The notes: generated from the sequence alone by a model not told the origin. 64,000 nucleotides of DNA from Paracoccaceae bacterium (GCA_019911965.1 JAIOJF010000028.1:16637-80636), one strand, 5' to 3'. Shown: positions 27,362 to 36,139, counted from the first letter of the stretch. Numbers and translations: made by a program.

Positions 27362-28353
27362 ATCTGCTCGGCCTGGTAGACCTCGGAGGCTTCGACGCAG
27401 ACGGTCCCGGGGTCCAGCACCAGCACGTTCATGCTGAGCCAGGTTGAGGAATAGCACAAGGGCGGCGGCTGGTTGTGGGCCGGTTGCGCGGCGTCGACGA
27501 TTTGCCAGCCGTTGCGCTCGAACATCGCGCGCTGATCCTTCGGCAGGCGGCGCTGCGGGTTGTTCAGGATCAGGCCGGGGCGCAAGGGCGTGAACGTCGC
27601 GTCGATATGGATCGGATAGGGATCGCCGGGGAAATTTACGCCATGCACCCGGTGATCGGGGAAATGCCGGCGCAGCCATTCGATGCCCTTGAGGTTGGTG
27701 GTAAAGCCGTGCTGCACCACCAGGTCGCGGCCAAAGCGCAGCACGTCGGCGGCGTCGAACAGGGGTTCCTCCTCGGTGGTGACGAAGAATTTCTCCTCGG
27801 CCCATTGCAGGCGCTTTTCCACGCCGATTTTGTCCGACAGATAGTCGGGGTGGTAATCGGCATCGCTCAGGCGCGGCTTCGGGGCGGCCTCGTGGCGGAA
27901 ATTCGGGTCTTCGCTCCAGTATTGCTGCATCAGCGGGCGATAGCAGAGATATTCAAACCAGCGGCAGCGATAGGACATCGTCGCCTCAAGAATCTCGTGC
28001 CCCACCGTCAGCAGCACATCGCGTGGCGGCATGCAGCCGAACTGGCTGTCGGTGTGGAAATCCGGCGTCGTCACGGGTTTGGAAAAATCGGTCGGGGTCG
28101 GGCGGTCCACCCGGATGCCGCGGCGCGCCAGCAGCGCGGCGAAGTTGTCCAGCAACTCGTTGGCGCGGTCGATACTGTCCTGCGGGCGGCGGCCCCACTG
28201 GCCGCGCATGTCGCTGTCTTCGGGCACCTTGGCATCCAGCGCCGGTTCGGCGGGCGGAATGTGGCAATCATCGGCGCGCCCGACGATGACATGGCGCAGC
28301 GGGTCCCATTCGTTCCACGAATTGACGATTGCGGTGTCGGGGCTCCAGGTCAT
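27232..28353 (-). CDS. Amidinotransferase, arginine:glycine amidinotransferase (AGAT) family
   Basis: The 373-residue protein aligns over its full length with the eukaryotic AGAT type. It shows KPVTTPDF, MPPRDVLLTVGHEILEA, PLFDAADVLRFGRD, PIHIDATF and GGGLHCCTADV. The expected catalytic triad is Asp200, His249 and Cys355. The family transfers the amidino group of arginine to an amine such as glycine, making guanidinoacetate and ornithine. Relatives serve in natural-product pathways (for example saxitoxin and cylindrospermopsin), so the acceptor is uncertain. ATG 28353 has AGGAG upstream. Its last 130 bp are duplicated across the island. Confidence 0.88.
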   Translation of the reverse strand: MTWSPDTAIVNSWNEWDPLRHVIVGRADDCHIPPAEPALDAKVPEDSDMRGQWGRRPQDSIDRANELLDNFAALLARRGIRVDRPTPTDFSKPVTTPDFHTDSQFGCMPPRDVLLTVGHEILEATMSYRCRWFEYLCYRPLMQQYWSEDPNFRHEAAPKPRLSDADYHPDYLSDKIGVEKRLQWAEEKFFVTTEEEPLFDAADVLRFGRDLVVQHGFTTNLKGIEWLRRHFPDHRVHGVNFPGDPYPIHIDATFTPLRPGLILNNPQRRLPKDQRAMFERNGWQIVDAAQPAHNQPPPLCYSSTWLSMNVLVLDPGTVCVEASEVYQAEQMDKLGMEVIPVELRDAYAFGGGLHCCTADVYREGGCEDYFPVG

Positions 28354-28521
28354 GCCGTTCTCCTGTCGGTTTGCGATCCGCCCGGACCAAAACCGAGGGC
28401 CGGGCTGATTGCAAGCGAAATGCCGCCCGCCTGTGCATCAAATGCGCGGGTATAGAACTTGACGGCAAAGGGACAAGCGGGGATGCTGGTGGCCAACCGT
28501 TTCCTGAGTAATGAGGTTGTC

Positions 28522-30066
28522 ATGAGAATGCGTTTCCATTCCGCAGTTTCCGCTAGCGTCTTCGGGGCGCTGATTGCGTTCCCCGCCAGTGCCGATGTCA
28601 CCGCCGAGGAGGTCCGGGATCGCATCCTCGGTCTTTACGAATCGGTGGGATATACCGTTACCATCGCCAGTCAGGACATGTCGGGTGGCGTGCTGACGCT
28701 GAGCGGCGTCGACGTGGCGATGGACCTGCCGGAAAATGCAGGCACTATCACCATGTCCTATGGCAATGTGGTGCTGTCTGAAGTCAGCGGCACGGTCGAA
28801 ATCCGGTTCGATCCGCGCCTTGGAATCAATGCCGAAATCGCACCGCCCGGCGAAGAACGGGTCCAGGTCGCGGCCCATGCCGATCTGGACAATCTGGTGG
28901 CGATGGTATCCGGCACGACAGAGGAAATGACTGTCGAGGTCACCGGCAACGGTGGCGGCCTGATGCTGGATACGCTGGTTGTCGATGGCGAGACCATTCC
29001 GGTGCTGGCGACCGGCAAGTTCGGTGCCCTGTCGCAGACCCTGACGCTGATGCAGGGCGAAGACGAACGCATCATGATGGCCGGCTCGGCTTCGGTGGCA
29101 TCCTTCGGCATGGCGATTGATGTCAAGGAACCGGGCGGCGACGGCTTCTTGACCGGGGCGTTCAATATCGCCGACATGACGACCGAGTTTTCCTTTGACG
29201 CGGCGCATCTGCCGGATATGGCGAACCCGGAAATGTTCAACCCGGTGGCGATGCTTGAGGCCGGATTCGAAGTGGCGACACTGTTTGAATACGGTGCCGC
29301 CGATATCGACGTGAATTTCCAGGACCGGGGCGACCGGTTCGCCATGACGTCGGGCATGTCCGGCGGTCTGTTCGGTGTTGTCATATCGAACGAGGAATTC
29401 GCCTATGATATCCACCAGACAGATGTAACCGTGAACCTGTCGTCATCGGAACTGCCGATCCCGTCGGTCAGCCTGTCTTATGGCGAGATCGACTTTTCCA
29501 TCTCCGCGCCGCTGGCGGCGGCAGAGGATGGGTCGCCCAGCGATTTCCACTACCGCACCGCGCTTCGCGGCCTGACGGTGGCCGAAGCGGTCTGGTCGAT
29601 GATTGATCCAGGCCAGTTGCTGCCGCGCGATCCGGCGACCGTGGCGATCGACATTTCCGGCAAGGTGCAGGTGCTGGTCGATCTGCTGGCACCGGAAAAC
29701 CTGGACAGGCTGGACGATATGGAAGAATCGCCCTGGATGCCGCTGGAAGTTGCACTGAACGAGTTGACGGCGCTGTTTGGCGGTGCGGAACTGACCGGCA
29801 CCGGCGCCGCGACATTCGATCCCGAAAGCCCGATCAAGATCGACGGTGTGCCGCTGCCGGTGGGCGAGATCAACCTGCATCTGAAAGGTGCCTACGGGTT
29901 GATGGACAAGCTGACGGCGATGGGCCTGATCCCGCCGGATGCCGGAATGGGCATGCGGGCGATGCTGGGCGCGTTCGCGCGTCCGGTCGGCGAGGACGAG
30001 TTTGAATCCAAGATCGAGATGACGCCCGAAGGCGCGTTGCTGGCAAACGGTCAGCGGATTCAGTGA
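28522..30066 (+). CDS. Periplasmic DUF2125-like protein
   Basis: The 514-residue product begins with a signal peptide (MRMRFHSAVSAS, hydrophobic core, cut after FPASA near residue 24). The mature protein is acidic, rich in beta-strand-like alternation and has no transmembrane segment. Overall features fit the DUF2125 family of large alphaproteobacterial periplasmic proteins of unknown function. ATG 28522 is chosen because it begins the signal peptide and has a GAGG upstream; the frame is open from 28459. Followed by a GC-rich hairpin. Confidence 0.7.
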   Translation: MRMRFHSAVSASVFGALIAFPASADVTAEEVRDRILGLYESVGYTVTIASQDMSGGVLTLSGVDVAMDLPENAGTITMSYGNVVLSEVSGTVEIRFDPRLGINAEIAPPGEERVQVAAHADLDNLVAMVSGTTEEMTVEVTGNGGGLMLDTLVVDGETIPVLATGKFGALSQTLTLMQGEDERIMMAGSASVASFGMAIDVKEPGGDGFLTGAFNIADMTTEFSFDAAHLPDMANPEMFNPVAMLEAGFEVATLFEYGAADIDVNFQDRGDRFAMTSGMSGGLFGVVISNEEFAYDIHQTDVTVNLSSSELPIPSVSLSYGEIDFSISAPLAAAEDGSPSDFHYRTALRGLTVAEAVWSMIDPGQLLPRDPATVAIDISGKVQVLVDLLAPENLDRLDDMEESPWMPLEVALNELTALFGGAELTGTGAATFDPESPIKIDGVPLPVGEINLHLKGAYGLMDKLTAMGLIPPDAGMGMRAMLGAFARPVGEDEFESKIEMTPEGALLANGQRIQ

Positions 30067-30076
30067 TCCGATGGCG

Positions 30077-30101
30077 GCGGGCGGCGCCTGGTGCCGCCCG
30101 C
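30077..30101 (+). terminator. GC-rich hairpin after the DUF2125-like gene
   Basis: GCGGGCGGC (30077-30085) pairs with GCCGCCCGC (30093-30101) over a 7-base loop. Only a weak TTCGCCTT follows. It is a probable terminator or transcript 3'-end structure. Confidence 0.55.
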
Positions 30102-30168
30102 TTCGCCTTGCAAATTCCACGGCACCTGCCTTAATCCCGGTGCATCGCCACCGAAGAACGGCCCAGCC

Positions 30169-31515
30169 ATGCCCCAACCCCTTGCCGACCTGACCGCCAG
30201 AATGCTGGACGCGGCGACCCGCGCCGGGGCCGATGCCGCCGATGCGCTGGCCATGTCGGCACGCTCGGTCTCGATCGAGGTGCTGAAGGGCCGGCTGGAA
30301 CATGCCGAACGGGCCGAAGGCGTGGATATCGGCCTTCGTGTGCTGGTCGGCCAGCGGCAGGCCAGTGTTGCCTCCTCCGATACCAGCGATGAAACGATTG
30401 CCGAGATGGCGGCGCGGGCCGTGGCGATGGCCCGCGAAGCGCCCGAGGACAGCTCGGTCGGGCTGGCTGAACCCGGGCAATTCGCCGCCGCGCGGGATGC
30501 GACCGGGCTGGACCTGGCCGATCCCGCAGCGGAGCCGGATGCCGCCTTGCTGGAACAGGACGCGCTGGCGGCCGAGGCGGCAGCGCGGGACGTTGACGGC
30601 GTGGCGCAGGTGCAGGGGGCATCGGCGTCCTACGGGCTGCGGTCAATGTACCTGGCGGCCAGCAACGGTTTTGCCGGTGGTTATGACCGCACCGGGCGGT
30701 CGGTATCCTGCGTGGCCATCTCCGGTGAAGGCAGCGCGATGGAGCGTGATTACAACGGCGAATCGCGCATCTTTCAGGCCGATCTGCCGGACCCGTGTGA
30801 AATTGGCCGGCTGGCCGGTGAACGCGCCGTCGCGCGGTTCGGGGCGAAGAAGCCGCCGACCGGGGCATATCCGGTGCTGTTCGATGAACGGGTCGCGGCC
30901 TCGCTGATCGGCCATCTGCTGGCGGCGGTCAACGGCAGCGCCATCGTGCGCGGCGCAAGCTGGCTGAGCGATGCGCTGGGCCAGCCGGTTCTGCCGGCTG
31001 GGATCAGCCTGACGCATGATCCCTTGCGGCGGCGGATTTCAGGCTCAAAGCCCTTCGATGCCGAGGGGCTGGCATCCGTGCCGCGCGATATCGTGGCAGA
31101 TGGCGTGCTGCAGGGCTGGATACTGGACCTGGCCACCGCACGGCGCCTCGGCATGCAGAGCACCGCCAATGCCACGCGCGGCACCGCTGGTCCGCCCTCG
31201 CCGTCCAGCGGCAATGTGGCCCTGACGCCGGGCAGCCGCAGCCGGGCCGATCTGATCGCGGATATGGGCACCGGGCTGGTCGTCACCTCGCTGATCGGCG
31301 CGTCGATCAATCCGACCACGGGGGATTATTCGCGCGGGGCCTCCGGCTTCTGGGTGGAGGGCGGCGAGATCGTCCGCCCGGTCAACGAATGCACCATTGC
31401 CGGTAATCTCAGGGCCATGCTGAAGACGATCGTGGCGGCGGATGATGCCCGCGCGCACCTGTCCACGCGCGTGCCCAGCCTGCTGGTCGAAGGGCTGATC
31501 ATTGCCGGGGCGTGA
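30169..31515 (+). CDS. pmbA: TldE/PmbA family metallopeptidase subunit
   Basis: The 448-residue protein belongs to the TldD/PmbA (TldE) family, whose TldD-TldE heterodimer is a zinc protease acting on small or unstructured peptides. Features are the N-terminal helix with RSVSIEVLKGRLEHAERAE, DTSDETIAEMAARAVAMA, the central KPPTGAYPVLFDERVAASL and the C-terminal ASGFWVEGGEIVRPVNE. The metal-binding HExxxH sits in the TldD partner, and none is seen here, as expected for TldE. It overlaps the downstream phosphatase gene by 14 bp. Confidence 0.9.
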   Translation: MPQPLADLTARMLDAATRAGADAADALAMSARSVSIEVLKGRLEHAERAEGVDIGLRVLVGQRQASVASSDTSDETIAEMAARAVAMAREAPEDSSVGLAEPGQFAAARDATGLDLADPAAEPDAALLEQDALAAEAAARDVDGVAQVQGASASYGLRSMYLAASNGFAGGYDRTGRSVSCVAISGEGSAMERDYNGESRIFQADLPDPCEIGRLAGERAVARFGAKKPPTGAYPVLFDERVAASLIGHLLAAVNGSAIVRGASWLSDALGQPVLPAGISLTHDPLRRRISGSKPFDAEGLASVPRDIVADGVLQGWILDLATARRLGMQSTANATRGTAGPPSPSSGNVALTPGSRSRADLIADMGTGLVVTSLIGASINPTTGDYSRGASGFWVEGGEIVRPVNECTIAGNLRAMLKTIVAADDARAHLSTRVPSLLVEGLIIAGA

Positions 31516-32308
31516 TCTGGACCTGTTGCGCGACGCCGCACTGGCCGCCGGCGAGATCGCGGGCCGCTATTTCCGCCAGGCTTTCGATGTCCGCGACAAG
31601 GGCGACGGGCAGGGGCCGGTGACCGAGGCGGATATAGAGATTGACCGTATGTTGAGGGCGGACTTGCTGGCGGCACGGCCCGGCTATGGCTGGCTGTCGG
31701 AGGAAACCGAAGACAGCGCTGCCCGGCTGAGCCGTGAGCGGGTGTTCATCGTCGATCCGATCGACGGCACCAGATCCTTTGTCAACGGCGACAAGACCTT
31801 CGCGCATTCGCTGGCGGTGGCTGAAGCCGGGCGCGTGGTGGCGGCCTGCGTGCATCTGCCGATGCGCGGCCTGACCTATGCGGCGGCCCTGGGTGAAGGC
31901 GCGTTCCTGAACGGCGAACCGCTGCGCGGAAGCCGCCGCGCGGGTATCGAGGCAGCGGATGTGCTGGCGGCGCGCCCGCAACTGGAGCCGGGTCTCTGGC
32001 CCGGCGGGGTGCCGCCGGTCACCCGGCATTTCCGCTCGTCGCTGGCATACCGGCTGTGCCTGACCGCACAAGGGCGGTTCGACGGCATGGTCACGCTGCG
32101 CGACGCCTGGGAATGGGACATCGCGGCGGGCGATCTGATCTGCCGCGAGGCTGGCGTGACCATCACCGACCGGCTGGGCGCGGCGCTCAGGTTCAACAAT
32201 CCGGTGCCGAAACAGGCGGGCGTGCTGGCGGGCGGCGCGGCGGTGCATGCCGGGTTCCTGCGGCATCTGGTGCCAACCGGGCTTTCAAATGCACGCCCGA
32301 TCCCGTAG
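31502..32308 (+). CDS. Inositol monophosphatase family protein (CysQ/SuhB-like)
   Basis: Mg-dependent IMPase-fold phosphatase, 268 aa. Metal-binding motifs are EETEDS near 69, VDPIDGTRSFVNG near 85-97 and the C-terminal AWEWDIAAGDLICREAG. The family includes 3'(2'),5'-bisphosphate nucleotidase (CysQ), inositol monophosphatase and SuhB, and the sequence alone does not decide between them. The only in-frame start near the N-terminus is TTG 31502, which overlaps pmbA and immediately follows an in-frame stop; TTG 31526 is the next option. Such rare-start overlap suggests coupling to pmbA translation. Confidence 0.85.
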   Translation: MPGRDLDLLRDAALAAGEIAGRYFRQAFDVRDKGDGQGPVTEADIEIDRMLRADLLAARPGYGWLSEETEDSAARLSRERVFIVDPIDGTRSFVNGDKTFAHSLAVAEAGRVVAACVHLPMRGLTYAAALGEGAFLNGEPLRGSRRAGIEAADVLAARPQLEPGLWPGGVPPVTRHFRSSLAYRLCLTAQGRFDGMVTLRDAWEWDIAAGDLICREAGVTITDRLGAALRFNNPVPKQAGVLAGGAAVHAGFLRHLVPTGLSNARPIP

Positions 32309-32338
32309 ATACCGGACCGAGACCTGAGGGGAACGAGT

Positions 32339-33631
32339 ATGGGGCATTCGCTGGGCCTTGCCTGCTATCTGGCCTTTGCCGAACGCGCGACCGGTTTCGC
32401 CGAAAAGCGCCTGGCCGAGCGCAGCGCGCGCGGCAAGGAAGACGCCGCGCGTATCGACGAGCGGTTCGGCAAGCCCTCGCGCCCGCGCCCCGAGGGGCTT
32501 TTGGTGTGGTTCCATGCTGCCAGCGTCGGGGAATCGCTGTCGATCCTAGAACTGGTCCGCCGCCTGGGCGACCGCCGCCCCGATCTGAATTTCCTGATCA
32601 CCACCGGCACCGTCACATCCGCCGCGCTGGTGCAGGCGCGGATGCCCGAACGCGGCATTCACCAATACGCGCCGGTGGATGCGCGCCCCTTCATCCGCTC
32701 GTTCCTGTCGCATTGGAAACCCGATCTGGCGATCTGGACCGAAAGCGAATTATGGCCGTCGCTGATGCACGAAACTTGCGCCTTCGGGGTGAAGATGCTG
32801 CTGATCAATGCCCGGATCTCGCCCGATACCCACCGCAAATGGCGCTGGTTTCCCGGCGTGGCGCGGTCCTTGCTGCGCCGGTTCACCTATGTGCTGGCGC
32901 AGGATCAGCAAACCGCGCGGTTCCTGAAGCGGCTGGGCCTGCCGAAGGACCGGATCGAGGTGTCCGGCACGCTGAAGGAAGGCTCGGCGGCTTTGCCCTG
33001 CGATGAAAGCGAACGGGCGCGGTTTGCCGCCGTGCTGGCGGGCCGGCCGGTCTGGCTGGCGGCATCGACCCATCCGGGCGAAGAAGCGATGGTTGCCGCG
33101 GCGCATGTACAGGCGGCGCGCGCGGCGCAAAGGCTGTTGCTGATCATCGCGCCGCGCCATCCCGAACGCGGCCCCGAGATTGCCGCCAAATTGCGGGCCG
33201 ATGGCTGGGAGATCGCCTGCCGCTCGCATGACGAGATGCCCGATGCCCGCACGCAGATATACCTGGCCGATACGCTGGGCGAGATGGGCCTGTGGTACAG
33301 GCTGGCACCGGTGTCGTTTCTGGGCGGCTCGCTGGTGGAAATCGGTGGCCATAACCCGTTCGAGCCGGCGGCGCTGGGATCGGCGATCATTCACGGCCCG
33401 CATATCCACAAGGTTGCCGATATCTACGCGCGGCTGGCCGAGGCCGGTGCCACGGTCGAGGTGAAGAATGTCTCGGGGCTGGCCCGCGCGGTGGGGCAGG
33501 TGCTGTCGCCCGACAAGGCGGCGGCGATGGCACATGCGGCGTGGGAGGTGTCCTCGTCCGGGGCCGAAGTGACGGATCTGGCGCTCGATCTGTTGCTGCG
33601 CCATCTGCCCGAACCTGTCGGGGAAAGCTGA
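32339..33631 (+). CDS. waaA: 3-deoxy-D-manno-octulosonic acid (Kdo) transferase
   Basis: GT-B glycosyltransferase (430 aa) that adds Kdo to lipid A precursor at the inner membrane. It contains the catalytic-base segment WFHAASVGESLS, WTESELWPSLM, LLINARIS and the C-terminal CMP-Kdo-binding region with SFLGGSLVEIGGHNPFEPAALG. The N-terminal anchor is less hydrophobic than in the usual family member. It overlaps the lpxK start by one base (TGATG), as expected for a shared lipid A operon. Confidence 0.94.
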   Translation: MGHSLGLACYLAFAERATGFAEKRLAERSARGKEDAARIDERFGKPSRPRPEGLLVWFHAASVGESLSILELVRRLGDRRPDLNFLITTGTVTSAALVQARMPERGIHQYAPVDARPFIRSFLSHWKPDLAIWTESELWPSLMHETCAFGVKMLLINARISPDTHRKWRWFPGVARSLLRRFTYVLAQDQQTARFLKRLGLPKDRIEVSGTLKEGSAALPCDESERARFAAVLAGRPVWLAASTHPGEEAMVAAAHVQAARAAQRLLLIIAPRHPERGPEIAAKLRADGWEIACRSHDEMPDARTQIYLADTLGEMGLWYRLAPVSFLGGSLVEIGGHNPFEPAALGSAIIHGPHIHKVADIYARLAEAGATVEVKNVSGLARAVGQVLSPDKAAAMAHAAWEVSSSGAEVTDLALDLLLRHLPEPVGES

Positions 33632-34629
33632 TGCAGCCGCCGCTTTTCTGGGCCAGGCCGGCCATGTCACCCGGGCTGGCGGCGCGGCTGCTGTCGCCGC
33701 TGGCCTGGGTGGTGGCGCGGCTGGCGGCACGGCGGCTGGCGCGTGGCGAATGGTTGAAGGTCGGCGCGCCGGTGATCTGTGTCGGCAATATCAATATCGG
33801 CGGCACCGGCAAGACCCCGGCGGTGATCGCGCTGGCGGCGCGGCTGAAGGCGTTGGGCCGCAATCCGGCAGTGGTTTCGCGCGGCTATGGCGGGCGGCTG
33901 GCGGGGCCGGTGCAGGTGCGCGAACGCCAGCACAAGGCCGCCGATGTCGGGGATGAGCCGCTGCTGATCGCGGCCTTCTGTGAAACCTGGGTGGCAAAGG
34001 ACCGCGCTGCCGGTGCGCGGGCGGCGGTGGCGGCGGGGGCGGATGTGATCCTGCTGGATGACGGGTTCCAGAATCCGGGCCTGCACAAGGATGTCTCGAT
34101 CGTGGTTGTCGATGCGGTGGCCGGTTTCGGCAATGGCCGTGTCTTTCCGGCGGGGGGCTTGCGCGAAGCGCCTGGGGTCGGTCTTGCGCGGGCGGATGCG
34201 GTGCTGCTGATCGGCCCGGAACGCGCCCGCCGCGCCTGCCTTGAGGCCTGGCCGATGCTGGCGTCGCGCCCGCTGATCGAAGCGGAATTGCAGCCCCTTG
34301 AAACCGGTATGGACTGGACCAGCGGCAGGTTTCTGGCCTTTGCCGGGATCGGCAGACCCGAGAAATTCTTTGCCACCCTGCGTGGTCTCGGGGCTGATCT
34401 GTTCCGCTGCGAGGCCCTGTCGGATCATCAGGAACTGACCGCGCCGCTGCTCAGACGGCTGGAGACGGATGCGTTCTTCAACGGTGCGCAACTGGTCACA
34501 ACCGAAAAGGACGCGGTGCGCCTGCCCGAGGATTTCCGCCTGAAGGTGATAACGCTGCCGGTGCGGTTGCAGATTGCCGACTGGACGGCGCTGGAAGCGG
34601 TGCTGGCCGAGGCCGGGGTCAGCGCCTGA
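33631..34629 (+). CDS. lpxK: Tetraacyldisaccharide 4'-kinase
   Basis: LpxK (332 aa) phosphorylates the 4' position of the lipid A disaccharide. The P-loop is NINIGGTGKTPAVIALA, followed by SRGYGGRLAG, VGDEPLLIA and LLDDGFQNPGLHKD, all conserved. An N-terminal amphipathic or hydrophobic segment (about 10-32) anchors it to the inner membrane. Its start overlaps the waaA stop. A C-terminal VTTEKDAVRL is also typical. Confidence 0.95.
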   Translation: MQPPLFWARPAMSPGLAARLLSPLAWVVARLAARRLARGEWLKVGAPVICVGNINIGGTGKTPAVIALAARLKALGRNPAVVSRGYGGRLAGPVQVRERQHKAADVGDEPLLIAAFCETWVAKDRAAGARAAVAAGADVILLDDGFQNPGLHKDVSIVVVDAVAGFGNGRVFPAGGLREAPGVGLARADAVLLIGPERARRACLEAWPMLASRPLIEAELQPLETGMDWTSGRFLAFAGIGRPEKFFATLRGLGADLFRCEALSDHQELTAPLLRRLETDAFFNGAQLVTTEKDAVRLPEDFRLKVITLPVRLQIADWTALEAVLAEAGVSA

Positions 34630-34802
34630 GGACATCCGGCCCCGACAGGCCCCTGCCGGACGCACCGCACCCTGCCACGACCAGCCCTCCTGCGCACCTG
34701 TGGTCCACCCCCCTTGCATCGCCATCCAAAACCGCCTAAACGCGCCGCCACCCTGCCTGTGCCGGGGAAAGTCTCCGCGACCTTTTCAAAACGGACCCGA
34801 AC

Positions 34803-35435
34803 ATGAACCGCTCCCTTCTGCCCGGCATCCTTGCCATGGCGGCGATCGTCGTCGCCTCGAACGTGCTCGTCCAGTTCCTGATCCTTGACGGATTGCTGAC
34901 CTGGGGGGCCTTCACCTATCCCCTTGCCTTCCTTGTCACCGACGTGATGAACCGGGTCTACGGTGTTTCCGCCGCCCGCAAGGTGGTGCTGGCGGGGTTT
35001 CTGACCGGCATTGCCTGTTCGCTGATCGGCAGCCGGATCATGCTTGAATTCGGGCCTGCCGTGCCGCTGCGTATCGCGGTTGCCTCGGGCACGGGATTTC
35101 TGGTGGCGCAGCTTGCCGATGTCGCCATCTTCAACCGCTTGCGTGGCGGGCGCTGGTGGCGGGCACCGCTGGTATCGTCGCTGTTCGGCTCGGCGCTGGA
35201 TACCGCCTTGTTCTTTTCCATCGCCTTTGCCGCGTCGATCACCCTGTTCGGCCCCGACGCCGATGCCGCCATCGCCTGGGCCCAAGGTTCCGCGCCGTTC
35301 ATGACCATCGGGCCGATGGTGCCGCTCTGGGTGACGCTGGGTTTTGCCGACTGGCTGGTGAAACTGGCGGTGGCGCTCCTTGCGCTGGTGCCGTTCCGCC
35401 TGATCGTTGCCCGGTTGACGGCGCAGGCCTCGTGA
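34803..35435 (+). CDS. Queuosine precursor transporter, YhhQ/VUT family
   Basis: An integral membrane protein of 210 aa with about six hydrophobic segments. Family features are the N-terminal NVLVQFLILDGLLTWGAFTYP, LVTDVMNRVYG near residues 45-55 and a later SSLFGSALDTALFF. The family imports queuine or preQ precursors for tRNA queuosine synthesis. The 173 bp before it contain only GC-rich inverted segments; I could not recognise a preQ1 riboswitch there. Confidence 0.88.
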   Translation: MNRSLLPGILAMAAIVVASNVLVQFLILDGLLTWGAFTYPLAFLVTDVMNRVYGVSAARKVVLAGFLTGIACSLIGSRIMLEFGPAVPLRIAVASGTGFLVAQLADVAIFNRLRGGRWWRAPLVSSLFGSALDTALFFSIAFAASITLFGPDADAAIAWAQGSAPFMTIGPMVPLWVTLGFADWLVKLAVALLALVPFRLIVARLTAQAS

Positions 35436-35507
35436 AAAAATGTTTTGACATATCCACAGGATGTGGCACCATCGGCCTTAACAGCAACAAGCGAGAGGAG
35501 GTGCCCA

Positions 35508-35564
35508 GTGTCTAAAGAGATGATGGAGCGAGTAGTCAGGTCAATGCGGAGAAGCGAAATCTGA
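35508..35564 (+). CDS. 18-residue peptide with a perfect ribosome-binding site
   Basis: GTG start, then a basic peptide beginning MSKEMMERVV and ending RRSEI, stop TGA at 35562. The eight-base SD AGGAGGTG is complete and spaced 6 bases from the GTG, an unusually strong signal for such a small ORF. The peptide has no signal or membrane segment. It may be the functional product, or its translation may set the RNA structure. A product of this length has no recognisable family. Confidence 0.55.
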   Translation: MSKEMMERVVRSMRRSEI

Positions 35565-35645
35565 AGGCAGCCCTTCGGATGGATCGGATCGCAAGAGGGT
35601 GAAAGGCCCCGTCTGATCGACCTCCAAAGCTCTTGCTAAGAATTC

Positions 35646-35673
35646 GGGCCGTGCCGCAAGGTACGGCCCTTTT
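35646..35673 (+). terminator. Strong intrinsic terminator of the short transcript
   Basis: A 10-bp stem, GGGCCGTGCC (35646-35655) with GGTACGGCCC (35660-35669), carries a stable GCAA tetraloop and is followed by TTTT. It stops the short transcript about 46 bp before arfB, so arfB needs its own promoter or read-through. Confidence 0.85.
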
Positions 35674-35719
35674 CACGTCCGGCATGGAATTTCCGGGCGC
35701 GCGCGGGTAAAAAGCCGGC

Positions 35720-36139
35720 ATGATCCGCGTGACCGACGATATCACCCTTCAGGACTGGGAACTGACCGAGACGTTCATGCGTGCCTCGGGGCCCGGCGGG
35801 CAGAACGTCAACAAGGTGTCAACGGCGGTGGAACTCAGGTTCGAGGCGGCCCGCTCGCCATCGCTGACGCCCGCCGTCAAGGCCCGGCTCAGGCGGATTG
35901 CCGGGCGCAAATGGACCAGCGACGGGGCGCTGATCGTCACCGCCGAAAAGCACCGCTCGCAGGCGATGAACCGCGAACTGGCGGCAGAAAAACTGGCCGA
36001 GATGATCCGCGCCGCGCTGGTGCAGCCGAAAAAGCGCATCCGCACCCGCCCGACGCTGGCCTCGAAACGCCGTCGGCTCGATGCCAAAAGCCAGCGCGCC
36101 GGGGTGAAGGCGATGCGGGGCCGGGTGAGCGAAGACTGA
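35720..36139 (+). CDS. arfB: Alternative ribosome-rescue factor / peptidyl-tRNA hydrolase ArfB
   Basis: A 139-residue class I release-factor-like protein. The catalytic GGQ (residues 26-28 in ASGPGGQNVNKVST) hydrolyses peptidyl-tRNA. The basic C-terminal tail (from about 103, KKRIRTRPTLASKRRRLDAKSQR) would enter the empty mRNA channel of stalled ribosomes. No stop-codon recognition domain is present, which distinguishes it from RF1/RF2. It lies downstream of a short terminated transcript whose ORF could be linked to it. Confidence 0.93.
   Translation: MIRVTDDITLQDWELTETFMRASGPGGQNVNKVSTAVELRFEAARSPSLTPAVKARLRRIAGRKWTSDGALIVTAEKHRSQAMNRELAAEKLAEMIRAALVQPKKRIRTRPTLASKRRRLDAKSQRAGVKAMRGRVSED

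Larger units (their letters stand above)
35445..35673 (+). ncRNA. Short autonomous transcript with an 18-codon ORF and internal anti-SD
   Basis: This approximately 200-nt unit lies between two unrelated genes. A perfect TTGACA (35445-35450) could be its -35 element, with a poor -10 about 17 bases later. It has a perfect Shine-Dalgarno AGGAGGTG (35496-35503), an 18-codon ORF (35508-35564), and a small hairpin CTGAAGG/CCTTCGG covering the stop codon. A CCTCC-containing ACCTCC at 35620-35625 is complementary to the SD core. A strong terminator ends it. It may be a leader/attenuator, a dual-function sRNA or a translated small mRNA. Transcription start is predicted only. Confidence 0.55.

Noticed and set aside
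34630..34802. A preQ1 riboswitch in front of the queuosine-precursor transporter
   Set aside because: The segment shows only ordinary GC-rich inverted pieces and no recognisable aptamer core.
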